A DNA stretch of 14,710 nt from Ilumatobacteraceae bacterium (GCA_007117775.1 SKFX01000083.1:1-14710); one strand, 5' to 3'. Shown: positions 1 to 6,277, counted from the stretch's first letter. The notes: generated by a model not told the origin, from the sequence alone. Numbers and translations: made by a program.

Positions 1-2038
1 CCACCACCGGAGCGGAGTAGATGCATTCATTGCCCGGCAGGTACAGCCGCACCGACCCACGGTTCTGGCCCGGGGCCGTCGGCCAGTCGAGGACCGGGTC
101 GAACAGGTGCGCCTGTTCCATGAATCGACCCCAGATCCGCGCCGGGTACGTCCCACCCTGCACCCGCGAGACACCGTCGTTGGAGAATTCGCGGACATTG
201 CGCATCGGTGTGTACCGGTTCGGGTCACGCACCACCACCGCTGCGGTCATCTGCACCGTCGATCCGGTGAAGAACGCCGTCACATTGGACTGCTGGGTAC
301 CGGTCTTGCCCGAGATCGGCCGCTGCGACGCGAATCGCGACAGCTCACGGCTTCCGGTTCCGCGGCGCGACGTGTCTTTCAGGATGTCGACGGCTTTGAG
401 CGCGACGTCCTCATCGAGCACCCGGGTCTCGATGATCTGATGGGTGTAGATCCGATTGCCCTCGGCATCGTCGATATGGGTGACGAAGAACGGCGAGCGG
501 TGGATTCCACCATTGGCGATGGTCGCCATCCCGACAGCCATATCCAACGGGCTCATCTCATTCGCTCCGGTCGCATAACTCGCGAAGGGCTGCACCGGCG
601 TGCGCTCGGTGGGCGGTTGGCTCCGATACAGGTACGGCGATGCCGCCATTCGATAGGTGGTATCGACCACGCGATTGAGGCCGACGATCTGGGAGAGGCG
701 GGCGAAGGCGCAGTTGATCGAGCGGAACGAGTGTTCGCGCAGCGAGAACACACCACCAGCGACACCACCGGTGATCGAGAACACCGGCTCGGACGGGTTC
801 CCGGGATTGGGGAGTTGGCAGCCACGCGTCCCGTCCAAGATGTCACCGGGTTCAGCACCGGCCTGCAGCCCAGCCGCCAGAATGAAGATCTTGGCCGCCG
901 AGCCGGTCTGGCTCGGTGCCAGTGCCAGGTTCACCTCACGTTCGCGCGGGATGAACCCGCGGCCTCCCACCATGGCGCGCACTGCCCCATCGGCGTTGTT
1001 GAGCGCCACCAGTGCGGCATCGAAACCCTCGAAGGTGTCGGGCAGCAGGTCACGGGCCTGTTCGGCTTGGACCTGGGCGAAGGGATCGAGGGTGGTGTAG
1101 ATCCGCAGGCCACCACGGAACAGTTGCGAGTAGCGCTCCTGATAGGTGTCACCCAAGATGGTGGTGCGGTTCAGGAGGATATCGCGGACCGTCTCGGTGA
1201 AGTGGGTGCGTGCCAAGGTACGCGACGGCAGCGACTTGACCCGCTCGGGGATCACGAATCCCGTTGCACCGTCCAGCAACTCGGCGGCCTCATCGATGCT
1301 GATGAGTTCATCGGCGACGAACCGGTCGATGACCTGCGTGAAGCGCGCCCGACTGCGCTCGGGATTGGTGATCGGGTCATATCCCGACGGTGATCGCACG
1401 AGGCCGGCGAGGAAGCCCGCTTCGATGAGCGTGAGGTCTGCGACGGTCTTGCCGAAGTAGGTCTCGGCTGCAGCGGCGATGCCATAGGAGTTGTTCCCGA
1501 AGAAGACGGTGTTGAGATAGCGCTCGATGATCTCCTCTTTGGGCACCTCGCGCTCGAGGCGCAACGCATACACGATCTGCAGCAGCTTGTAGCGGCCATC
1601 GCGTTCCAGGCCGGCGAGATAGTCGTTCTTGACCACCTGCATGGTGATCGTCGACGCACCCTGCTGGGGAGCATCGGAGGCGAAGTTCGAGAGTGCGGCA
1701 CGGAACAGACTGCGCACATTCACCCCGCCGTGCGCCCAGTAGTTGCTGTCCTCGACGCTCAGGAACGCTGCGATGACATGATCGGGGACCTCTGCGAGAT
1801 CGATCGGCTGACTGTTCTCGAGCTCGTAGATGGCGATCTCGTTGCCGAACGCGTCATAGACATAGGAACGCTGCGCCAGCTCACGGAATTCGGGAAGCGC
1901 GACCGGTCGCTCATCATGGGCGTTGGCCATCTGCCACAGCCGTGGCGCGACGCCGACCACCGTGGCGGTGACGAGCAGCGACGCAGCTGCCACCACGAGC
2001 GCGAAGCGAGCGATCCAAGTCAGGCGAGCCATGCGCAT
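1..2038 (-). CDS. Class A penicillin-binding protein (bifunctional glycosyltransferase/transpeptidase), C-terminus beyond the window
   Basis: This membrane-anchored enzyme polymerises lipid II into glycan strands and cross-links peptidoglycan on the outer face of the membrane. About 679 residues are visible and the frame is still open at base 1. A hydrophobic N-terminal segment (about residues 12-30) is the membrane anchor. The glycosyltransferase domain shows VEDSNYWAHGGVN with the catalytic Glu at about 96, QQGASTITMQ (125-134) and EIIERYLNTVFFG (169-181). The transpeptidase domain has the acyl-Ser motif SAAK (380-383), SIN (440-442) and SGKTGT (575-580). All catalytic motifs are intact. 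ATG codons at 2038 and 2032 are both possible; neither has a clear ribosome site, and a TAGCAT box 9 bases before the second favours a leaderless start there. A C-terminal PASTA or disordered tail, common in actinobacterial class A PBPs, cannot be judged. The family is certain; the ortholog (PonA-type) is not. Confidence 0.95.
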   Translation of the reverse strand, partial: MRMARLTWIARFALVVAAASLLVTATVVGVAPRLWQMANAHDERPVALPEFRELAQRSYVYDAFGNEIAIYELENSQPIDLAEVPDHVIAAFLSVEDSNYWAHGGVNVRSLFRAALSNFASDAPQQGASTITMQVVKNDYLAGLERDGRYKLLQIVYALRLEREVPKEEIIERYLNTVFFGNNSYGIAAAAETYFGKTVADLTLIEAGFLAGLVRSPSGYDPITNPERSRARFTQVIDRFVADELISIDEAAELLDGATGFVIPERVKSLPSRTLARTHFTETVRDILLNRTTILGDTYQERYSQLFRGGLRIYTTLDPFAQVQAEQARDLLPDTFEGFDAALVALNNADGAVRAMVGGRGFIPREREVNLALAPSQTGSAAKIFILAAGLQAGAEPGDILDGTRGCQLPNPGNPSEPVFSITGGVAGGVFSLREHSFRSINCAFARLSQIVGLNRVVDTTYRMAASPYLYRSQPPTERTPVQPFASYATGANEMSPLDMAVGMATIANGGIHRSPFFVTHIDDAEGNRIYTHQIIETRVLDEDVALKAVDILKDTSRRGTGSRELSRFASQRPISGKTGTQQSNVTAFFTGSTVQMTAAVVVRDPNRYTPMRNVREFSNDGVSRVQGGTYPARIWGRFMEQAHLFDPVLDWPTAPGQNRGSVRLYLPGNECIYSAPVV

Positions 2039-2041
2039 TCC

Positions 2042-2047
2042 ATGCTA
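2042..2047 (-). promoter_or_regulatory. Possible -10 box (TAGCAT) for the PBP gene
   Basis: TAGCAT on the minus strand ends 9 bases before the ATG at 2032 and 3 bases before the ATG at 2038. That spacing would place transcription start at or next to the 2032 ATG, giving a leaderless message. No convincing -35 hexamer is seen 16-18 bases upstream, so this is weak. The rest of the 2039-2257 gap holds only the hairpin at 2227-2245. Confidence 0.25.
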
Positions 2048-2226
2048 GTGACCCGTTGTCTCACATACCGGTCGGTCCGGCCGCTCCGGATGACGGTGAT
2101 CGTCATCAGATCATCCACCCGATGCGATATCGGGCGCGACAGATCGACGAAGGGGCGTCTTCCGGTCACTGCATCGACCTCAACCGCTTGACACTGGGCC
2201 AGGGGGTTCGAGGCAATGGGTTGTCA

Positions 2227-2245
2227 TGGTCGATGGAATCGACCA
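2227..2245 (-). terminator. Perfect 8-bp hairpin after the csp/SHOCT-like pair, possible terminator
   Basis: TGGTCGAT and ATCGACCA (8-bp perfect stem) flank a 3-base loop, 12 bases after the stop codon of the small protein ending at 2258. No U-tract follows, so it is not a textbook intrinsic terminator, but stem-only terminators are commonly proposed in high-GC actinobacteria. It could instead protect the 3' end of the mRNA. It is the strongest inverted repeat in the 2039-2257 gap. Confidence 0.4.
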
Positions 2246-2257
2246 GTTCGCGACGCG

Positions 2258-2515
2258 TCAGACTTCGCCGAGCCCGAGAAGACCGAAGATCTCCTCGCGC
2301 TCGACCTCGAAGTCCTCTGCGGTGATCTCGCCCGACGCCCGGCGCTCGTTGAGCACCCGGAATCGTTCGAGCAGCGCGTCCTCGTCGGGTGCGTCCGTCG
2401 TCGCCTCATCTTCGCCATCGTCGCGGGCGTGTCGGCGGGCGCGTTTGGCAGCAGCCTTCTCGCGCTTGGCCTGCTCGCGCTGGCGCTTGTTGAACGACTG
2501 CGGACTTGACGCCAC
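2258..2515 (-). CDS. Small basic protein with SHOCT-like C-terminal segment, downstream of csp
   Basis: An 85-residue protein of unknown function. Residues about 8-30 are very rich in Lys, Arg and Ala (FNKRQREQAKREKAAAKRAR), followed by an acidic linker (DDGEDE...DAPDED) and a helical C-terminus with LLERFRVLNERRASGEITAEDF. The GEIT-xx-[DE]F pattern followed by a short helix resembles the SHOCT (short C-terminal) oligomerisation motif. The GTG start immediately follows the csp TGA stop with no intervening base, so translation is probably coupled to csp; there is no ribosome site of its own. A basic head plus a short oligomerisation tail would suit a nucleic-acid-associated partner of the cold-shock protein, but that is inference. 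Reality of the gene is supported by phasing with csp and by biased composition that reads as protein. Confidence 0.7.
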   Translation of the reverse strand: MASSPQSFNKRQREQAKREKAAAKRARRHARDDGEDEATTDAPDEDALLERFRVLNERRASGEITAEDFEVEREEIFGLLGLGEV

Positions 2516-2716
2516 TCAGATCGCCCGGACGTTGACCGCTTCAGGGCCCTTGCGACCCGGAGCGATCTCGAATTCCACGTCCTGACCATCGGCGAGCGTC
2601 CGACGGCCGGTGCCCTCGATGTTTGAGAAGTGGACGAAGACGTCGTCTCCATCAGGGCGGCTGATGAAACCGAAGCCCTTCTCATCGTTGAAGAACTTCA
2701 CGGTACCTGTTGCCAT
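2516..2716 (-). CDS. cspA: Cold-shock protein (CspA family)
   Basis: A 66-residue single-domain OB-fold protein that binds single-stranded RNA/DNA and melts RNA secondary structure. It starts MATGTVKFFNDEKGFGFI, containing RNP1 (KGFGFI, residues 13-18), and has RNP2 as DVFVHF (25-30). Length is typical of the family, and the C-terminus (GRKGPEAVNV) matches the usual GPQAANV-type ending. The first aromatic pair is FF rather than the more common WF, an accepted variant. The ATG start is well supported: GGAG lies 9 bases upstream (2726-2729). It leads a probable two-gene message with the SHOCT-like gene. Cold induction is known for some family members, but many actinobacterial copies are constitutive; the sequence does not settle it. 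Confidence 0.96.
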   Translation of the reverse strand: MATGTVKFFNDEKGFGFISRPDGDDVFVHFSNIEGTGRRTLADGQDVEFEIAPGRKGPEAVNVRAI

Positions 2717-2768
2717 TTTGCATTACTCCATGTTCATCGTCAGCCGCAGTTGACATGACGAAACCCCT

Positions 2769-2797
2769 ACGCTACTGCGGCCACACTCGGTTCCCAA
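2769..2797 (-). promoter_or_regulatory. Candidate csp promoter
   Basis: On the minus strand TTGGGA (2792-2797) and TAGCGT (2769-2774) are separated by exactly 17 bases. The -10 box fits TANNNT and the -35 box matches TTGACA at four of six positions. Transcription would begin near 2762 and give a leader of about 46 bases, shorter than the classic long cspA leader. Spacing is good but the hexamers are weak. Confidence 0.35.
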
Positions 2798-2851
2798 CGC
2801 CATCGATGCCGATGGTGCAGTGGGCGACACCAGACCCGATCTCGCAAATCC

Positions 2852-2880
2852 TTGCTCGAGCGGTGCCGGGTTGTGATACT
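2852..2880 (+). promoter_or_regulatory. Candidate mscL promoter with extended -10
   Basis: TTGCTC (2852-2857), a 17-base spacer and GATACT (2875-2880) lie upstream of mscL. The -10 is preceded by TGT, giving an extended -10 (TGTGATACT), which can compensate for the poor -35. The predicted leader is about 95 bases. It is divergent from the csp promoter in the same gap. Confidence 0.4.
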
Positions 2881-2981
2881 GAACTGTTAGTGACAGCGGC
2901 GGCAGCCCTCAACCCAACGAGTTCGTGTCGTCGCCTGCACTGTGAGCACCATCGTTGAGACATCGCCCGGGAGGCGCACCA

Positions 2982-3368
2982 GTGAAATCACTCATCTCCG
3001 AATTCAAGGAGTTCGTCAATAACGGCAATCTGGTCGATCTGGCCATCGCCGTACTCTTGGCCTCAGCGTTCGCCCCGGTGGTGGCCGCCCTCGTCGACGG
3101 GGTCTTCATGAACCTGATCGCCGCGATCTTCGGCCAGCCCGACTTCTCGGCCATTCGGCTGCGGATCCGCGGCGAAGGACCCGATGCGACCTACCTCGAG
3201 TTCGGCCAGGTGCTGACCACCATCGTGCAGTTCCTCGCCGTTGCGCTGGTGGCGTTCCTCGTGGTGAAGGCCTACAACTCCACCAAGCGCTCCAAAGACG
3301 ACGAGGACGAGCCGACCGAGGTCGAACTGCTGACCGAGATCCGCGACGCCCTCAAAGCTCGCAGTTGA
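2982..3368 (+). CDS. mscL: Large-conductance mechanosensitive channel MscL
   Basis: A homopentameric inner-membrane safety valve that opens under membrane tension during hypo-osmotic shock. The 128-residue length is close to the family's usual 130-150. The amphipathic N-terminal helix and TM1 read FKEFVNNGNLVDLAIAVLLA, matching the family FxxFxxxGNxxDLAVxV pattern. TM2 is about residues 70-92 (FGQVLTTIVQFLAVALVAFLVV), followed by a charged linker and the C-terminal helix ELLTEIRDAL typical of MscL. I chose GTG 2982 because GGGAGG (2969-2974) sits 7 bases upstream; an in-frame TTG at 2955 would add nine residues (MRHRPGGAP) foreign to the family. Compared with many homologs the TM1 constriction region has AIAVLLASAF instead of a glycine-richer stretch. 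Convergent with tRNA-Val; probably monocistronic. Confidence 0.95.
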   Translation: MKSLISEFKEFVNNGNLVDLAIAVLLASAFAPVVAALVDGVFMNLIAAIFGQPDFSAIRLRIRGEGPDATYLEFGQVLTTIVQFLAVALVAFLVVKAYNSTKRSKDDEDEPTEVELLTEIRDALKARS

Positions 3369-3386
3369 CCCTCAACTCAGTTGGGC
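3369..3386 (+). terminator. Weak bulged hairpin right after mscL
   Basis: CC-C-T-CAAC, loop TCA, GTTG-GG begins one base after the mscL stop: six base pairs with one bulged T. It has no T-tract. It lies between convergent mscL and tRNA-Val and might act on either strand. A second candidate, CCGGA/TCCGG with a 16-base loop, lies just downstream at about 3389-3414. Both are marginal. Confidence 0.25.
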
Positions 3387-3422
3387 ACCGGACGGCCTCA
3401 TCGCGTGATCCGGCGCGCAATG

Positions 3423-3499
3423 TGGTGGGCGCAGAGGGACTCGAACCCCCGACATCTTCCTTGTAAGGGAAGCGCTCTAGCCAACTGAGCTATGCGCCC
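3423..3499 (-). tRNA. tRNA-Val (anticodon UAC), CCA encoded
   Basis: The minus strand folds as a full cloverleaf. The acceptor stem is GGGCGCA/TGCGCCC, the D-arm contains GCTCAGTTGGCTAGAGC, the anticodon stem CTTCC/GGAAG encloses loop CTTACAA, and the T-arm is GGGGG-TTCGAGT-CCCTC. Anticodon TAC reads GUA (and other GUN codons by wobble). A73 plus A35/C36 agree with valine identity. The 3' CCA is encoded at 3423-3425. The mature body is 3426-3499 without CCA. Confidence 0.97.
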
Positions 3500-3511
3500 G
3501 ACGAGACGCAG

Positions 3512-3517
3512 AGCCTA
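3512..3517 (-). promoter_or_regulatory. Candidate -10 box of tRNA-Val(UAC)
   Basis: TAGGCT on the minus strand lies 12 bases before the tRNA 5' end, so transcription would begin about five bases upstream of the mature tRNA. The other valine tRNA has TACCAT at 13 bases, which supports both. No clear TTGACA-like -35 is seen. Confidence 0.4.
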
Positions 3518-3543
3518 CCGCTGAGAACCGACGCACCTGACCG

Positions 3544-4362
3544 TCAGCGGCGCGCCGAACGCGCGCGACGCTGCTCGAGCAGCACCTCGAGCAATTCCGC
3601 AGTGGCGGCCACGACCGGGATACGGCGCTGTTGGGTGTCGAGGATCACCAGATCGTCGCCGTTCACCTCGGCGATATGGGCTCCGGCCTCTTCACAGATC
3701 AGCAGCGCTGCGAGGTAGTCCCATACCCCGTGTCCCGCCGACGTCATATCGCACCATGCGTCGAGCACCCCCGACGCCACCGAACACAGATCGGGTGCTG
3801 CTGCGCCCATGGCGCGGAACTGCGCCCAGCCGTAATGGCGATCTGGGAGGCCGTTGACACCCAGCATGCACGCAGACAGCTCGCGACACCCCGACACACT
3901 GATCGGGGCGCCGTCGAGAACGGCTCCTTGGCCGCGCACCGCCCAATGACGCGACCCGGTCGCATGGTTGGCCACCATCGCTGCGACCGGCACCGCCGCG
4001 CCGGTGTCGGGATCATCTCGGACCAGGCACAGTGCGGTCGCGAACCATGGAATGCCGCGACTTGCATTGGTGGACCCGTCGAGCGGGTCGACGACCACGA
4101 CCGGAGCGTCGTCGGGGCCGCCGGGCGGGGCGGTGATCCCCGACTCCTCGGACAACACCGCATACCCGGCGCCATGGAGACCCTCGGTGGAGACCCGGTC
4201 CGCTGCGAGATCGACACTGTATTGGTCCTGTCTCAGCCCCGATGCGCCCCAGTCGGTGGTGGCGGCGAGCACCTCTGCGACCCCGTCGCAGATCCGATCG
4301 AACAACTCGATCACATCGCCATGGCCACCATCTGTCGGGACGCGCGGGGTGCGACTGCTCAC
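3544..4362 (-). CDS. Inositol-monophosphatase-family phosphatase
   Basis: A Mg2+-dependent phosphomonoesterase of the IMPase/FBPase/CysQ fold, 272 residues from the chosen start. Visible metal-site motifs are VLSEESG (Glu 72/73), DPLDGSTN (92-99, the hallmark DPxDGT/S motif) and WDYLAALLICEEAGAHI (214-230, the WDxAA...EAGG signature). An SVDLAADRVSTE segment (49-60) matches the usual T-x-AD-x-x-x-E helix. Substrate cannot be told: inositol-1-phosphate, histidinol phosphate, fructose-1,6-bisphosphate and PAP are all used within the family. GTG 4362 is chosen because TACCGT lies 7 bases before it, as expected of a leaderless mRNA; GTG 4314 (256 residues, weak GGTGG upstream) would give a more typical N-terminus. 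The reading frame stays open far upstream, but that part is antisense to the divergent gene and is not protein-like. Confidence 0.9.
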   Translation of the reverse strand: MSSRTPRVPTDGGHGDVIELFDRICDGVAEVLAATTDWGASGLRQDQYSVDLAADRVSTEGLHGAGYAVLSEESGITAPPGGPDDAPVVVVDPLDGSTNASRGIPWFATALCLVRDDPDTGAAVPVAAMVANHATGSRHWAVRGQGAVLDGAPISVSGCRELSACMLGVNGLPDRHYGWAQFRAMGAAAPDLCSVASGVLDAWCDMTSAGHGVWDYLAALLICEEAGAHIAEVNGDDLVILDTQQRRIPVVAATAELLEVLLEQRRARSARR

Positions 4363-4369
4363 CCAAAGC

Positions 4370-4379
4370 ACGGTAGTGT
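4370..4379. promoter_or_regulatory. Overlapping divergent -10 boxes
   Basis: ACGGTAGTGT carries TACCGT on the minus strand (4370-4375), 7 bases before the phosphatase GTG, and TAGTGT on the plus strand (4374-4379), which would start transcription near 4386. Both fit TANNNT, and they overlap by two bases, so the two transcripts should compete. The core CACGGTAGTG is imperfectly palindromic. -35 elements are weak on both sides (CCGACT on minus at 17-base spacing). Confidence 0.3.
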
Positions 4380-4400
4380 CGCAGGCGTGAGGAGTCGGTG

Positions 4401-4445
4401 ATGCCCGGGTGCTCCCCCGGCGGATTTGCAGCAGGAACGCAGTGA
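4401..4445 (+). CDS. Possible 14-residue leader peptide upstream of the 4456 gene
   Basis: ATG at 4401 is preceded by GAGGAG (4389-4394) with a 6-base spacer, a better ribosome site than that of the following gene. It encodes MPGCSPGGFAAGTQ and stops at 4443-4445, 10 bases before the next ATG. Inside it, CCGGG (4405-4409) and CCCGG (4416-4420) can form a 5-bp hairpin with a 6-base loop, so ribosome movement could change the fold. It is not in frame with the next gene. No amino-acid run suggests classical attenuation. Could be chance. Confidence 0.3.
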   Translation: MPGCSPGGFAAGTQ

Positions 4446-4455
4446 TCGGATCGCA

Positions 4456-5025
4456 ATGGCAGTCATCGACGTAGCCGGCTTCATCGCCGATGTGAAGTCC
4501 CAGGCCATCGACCACGGCTTCCACGTCCACGACGAACGTCATTTCGTCGAGACCTATTCGCTGCGCCAGCTGTGGGAGGTGGACCTGCATCCCGAGGAGG
4601 CCTGCAGTGGCCCCATCGATCTGCATCTGTCGCTCGATGTGGACCCGCGTGCGCTCTTGGGGTTCGAGGACGAGATCATGAAACTCGACGATCTCGACGA
4701 TGAGCCGCCGTCGGGGTTCGTGTTCCCGCTGATCTTCACCTGGACCCTGCCGCCGCTGCCGCACCCTCCGGACCTGCTGGTGTTGGCGACCGAAGTGGCC
4801 GGTATCGGCGGCCTCGACTTGCCTGTCGAGGTCTCGGCGATCGATTCGATCCCAGCGGTCACCGATGCACCCGAGCGCAGTCTGTCGATCGTGTCGCGCC
4901 TGACCACGGAATTGGCTGATGTGTATCTCAACAACGACGCATCGATCTCGGTCTACCTGGAGCGCTGCAAGCACGTCAGCCTGTTCCTCTTGGAACGGTC
5001 CGATATCTGGCTCGCGGACAGTTGA
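4456..5025 (+). CDS. Unrecognised 189-residue protein
   Basis: I do not recognise this protein. It begins MAVIDVAGFIADVKSQAIDH, is strongly acidic overall (runs such as MKLDDLDDEPPSG at about residues 75-87) and has no signal peptide or clear membrane helix. It alternates hydrophobic strands and acidic turns: GPIDLHLSLDVDPRALLGF, FVFPLIFTWTLPPLP and a C-terminal helical section VSRLTTELADVYLN ... YLERCKHVSLFLL. That suggests a soluble alpha/beta protein. ATG 4456 has only a weak GGA upstream; TTG 4426, in frame, would add ten residues. Translation may be coupled to the small ORF ending at 4445. It is divergent from the phosphatase and followed after 105 bases by another unknown acidic protein. 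Third-position GC bias and the absence of a better overlapping frame support a real gene. Confidence 0.75.
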   Translation: MAVIDVAGFIADVKSQAIDHGFHVHDERHFVETYSLRQLWEVDLHPEEACSGPIDLHLSLDVDPRALLGFEDEIMKLDDLDDEPPSGFVFPLIFTWTLPPLPHPPDLLVLATEVAGIGGLDLPVEVSAIDSIPAVTDAPERSLSIVSRLTTELADVYLNNDASISVYLERCKHVSLFLLERSDIWLADS

Positions 5026-5130
5026 GGCCGTGCCAGACTCATCGCCAACATCGGACATGTGCCCGCTCAGCGGCGCGGCCCGACCGCCTCTGTCACAGAC
5101 CACAACCACCCGAGCACCCACGGAGGAACC

Positions 5131-5373
5131 ATGCAGGTCAGAGAACTGATCGACTTTCTGAACGAACAACCGATGGACGCCGAGGTCGAACTCGCCATCG
5201 TCGCACCGATCACGCCGGGCACTGACGACATCACCATCGACCGTTACCTGATCGACGGCGTGATGCCGTGGAACGATGACGATGGTGACGGGAGCCCCGA
5301 GCTCGTCGTCTGGTTGCTCGGTGGCGAGGACAGCGACTTCGAGCAGTTCCTCAACGCCATCGAGGAGTCCTGA
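5131..5373 (+). CDS. Unrecognised small acidic protein (80 residues)
   Basis: The ATG has a near-perfect ribosome site: GGAGGA (5122-5127) three bases upstream. The protein starts MQVRELIDFLNEQPMDAEVE, a layout seen in many short uncharacterised proteins in which an amphipathic helix RELIDFLNEQP precedes DAEVxL beta strands. The middle is DITIDRYLIDGVMPWNDDD and the end is DFEQFLNAIEES. It is markedly acidic with no cysteine or membrane segment. It follows the 189-residue unknown protein on the same strand by 105 bases and is convergent with the channel gene. No function is assigned. The ribosome site and coding bias make it very likely to be translated. Confidence 0.75.
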   Translation: MQVRELIDFLNEQPMDAEVELAIVAPITPGTDDITIDRYLIDGVMPWNDDDGDGSPELVVWLLGGEDSDFEQFLNAIEES

Positions 5374-5379
5374 ACGACG

Positions 5380-5393
5380 CTGAGATCGCTCAG
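5380..5393. terminator. Small hairpin between convergent genes
   Basis: CTGAG, loop ATCG, CTCAG lies seven bases after the stop of the 80-residue protein and 15 bases past the end of the channel gene on the other strand. The stem is five bp (six with a G-U pair) and lacks a T-tract on either side. It is the only inverted repeat in this short convergent gap and may stop both transcripts weakly. Confidence 0.25.
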
Positions 5394-5408
5394 TTCCGCC
5401 GTCGGCGC

Positions 5409-6122
5409 TCAGGCCGCATCGACCTCCTCGCGCTCGCGGCCGAACATCGACACCAGTCGCGCCACCATCGTGGCGAGGAACAACTGGCCGAACATCGCCT
5501 CGATCATCGTGATGCGTCGCACCAGCACCTCCGGTGAGGTGATATCGCCGAACCCGAGCGTGGTCAAGGTCACGATGCTGTAGTAGAGCGGATCGACATC
5601 GCCGCCGTCGTTGACCTGCAACACCTGCGGGCCCATGATCGCCTGGAGACCGCCGTAGACGAAGGCGAAGGCCATGCCGACCATGACGTAGACGCAGACG
5701 GCGCCGAACACCGTCTGCAGCCCGACTCGGCGATGGCGCAGGATCCGCGCCGTGATGGCCACCGCGATCGCGATCGCGATCGCCGCCTGGAAGGTCCAGA
5801 CCACCCCACCGGAGGCCTCTCGATGATCGACGAGCGACACCAGCAACAACGAGAGCACCCCGACGAACACCAATGTGACCACGCGACTGCTCGAGCGGGC
5901 AATCCCGGTCTCTCGGAACACCATCACCAAGATCAGTGCGTTCAGCCCCGCGGTGGCGATCCGCGCCACCCCCTCCTGATCGAATCCGGACACCAAGAAA
6001 CCGCTCAGGATGAGCAATAAGATGATGCCGAAGCGCTCATGGCCGAGGCCACGATCCGCGAACCAGCCCCGCTCTGGGACCGCAGAGTCGGCTCCGATCG
6101 GTGACGTCGGTGGCGAATCCAC
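5409..6122 (-). CDS. Two-pore-helix type ion channel (Ion_trans_2, K+ channel-like)
   Basis: An integral membrane protein of 237 residues. Hydrophobic segments fall at about 31-47, 53-69, 80-98, 109-127 and 137-158. A pore helix and filter YYSIVTLTTLGFGD (180-193) and a last segment at about 203-226 follow. The last two membrane segments with the filter form the classic K+ channel pore; the first four may be a voltage-sensor-like or packing bundle, though no regular Arg ladder is evident. The filter is TLGFGD rather than TVGYGD, a variant found in other bacterial ion_trans_2 proteins; selectivity for K+ is therefore likely but unproven. There is no RCK/TrkA-N domain; the tail ends in a short charged GREREEVDAA. 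GTG 6122 is the farthest sensible start and has a poor ribosome site. Confidence 0.88.
   Translation of the reverse strand: MDSPPTSPIGADSAVPERGWFADRGLGHERFGIILLLILSGFLVSGFDQEGVARIATAGLNALILVMVFRETGIARSSSRVVTLVFVGVLSLLLVSLVDHREASGGVVWTFQAAIAIAIAVAITARILRHRRVGLQTVFGAVCVYVMVGMAFAFVYGGLQAIMGPQVLQVNDGGDVDPLYYSIVTLTTLGFGDITSPEVLVRRITMIEAMFGQLFLATMVARLVSMFGREREEVDAA
5764..5783. repeat. (GCGATC)3 tandem hexamer inside the channel gene
   Basis: Three full GCGATC units plus GC give overlapping GCGATCGC palindromes. The repeat is in frame and codes for alternating Ala-Ile in membrane segment 4 (AIAIAIAVAI on the minus strand). Because the unit is six bases, slippage would lengthen or shorten the helix by two residues without a frameshift. 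Codon and composition constraints alone could produce it. Confidence 0.6.
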
Positions 6123-6193
6123 CCCGTGAGTGTGTCAGCACTCGGCGCGATTCTGACGTTCCGGCGCAGACGCCGCTCGTCTCCAGCGATTCG

Positions 6194-6277
6194 AACCCGG
6201 CGAGGGTTGGATGGATTCGCCGCCGGCCAACTAAGTTCGTCCCGGGGAGCAAGCCCCATTCCAGCCTCCTCGGAGGC
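6194..6277 (+). promoter_or_regulatory. Series of stem-loops upstream of citrate synthase
   Basis: Three small inverted repeats follow one another in the 6123-6305 gap: AACCC/GGGTT around GGCGA (6194-6208), GGGG/CCCC around AGCAAG (6244-6257) and GCCTC/GAGGC around CTCG (6264-6277). The last one hides a GGAGG sequence. A weak promoter (TTGGAT, 19-base spacer, TAAGTT at 6232-6237) would start transcription near 6244 and include only the last two hairpins. This could be a structured leader controlling gltA, or simply GC-rich chance pairing. Confidence 0.3.

Noticed and set aside
107..1393. Long plus-strand open frame of 428 codons
   Set aside because: It is antisense to the PBP gene, whose transglycosylase and transpeptidase motifs are all in the minus frame; the plus translation is Arg/His/Gly-rich with no family resemblance.
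2188..2194. Perfect TTGACA on the plus strand
   Set aside because: No -10 element occurs 16-19 bases downstream and no plus-strand gene follows before mscL.
2717..2735. Four-codon ORF (MNME) overlapping the csp ribosome site
   Set aside because: It has no ribosome site of its own and so short an ORF is expected by chance.
4363..5169. Upstream extension of the phosphatase reading frame to 541 codons
   Set aside because: The extension is Arg/Gln/His-rich and antisense to the 4456-5025 gene; the family domain begins near 4314-4362.
6128..6143. GAGTG-N6-CACTC inverted repeat resembling CIRCE
   Set aside because: Half-sites are in the reverse order and spacing is 6, not TTAGCACTC-N9-GAGTGCTAA; no heat-shock gene adjoins it.
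6188..6200. tRNA T-loop-like GGGTTCGAATC on the minus strand
   Set aside because: The flanking bases do not form a T-stem and there is no acceptor or anticodon arm.
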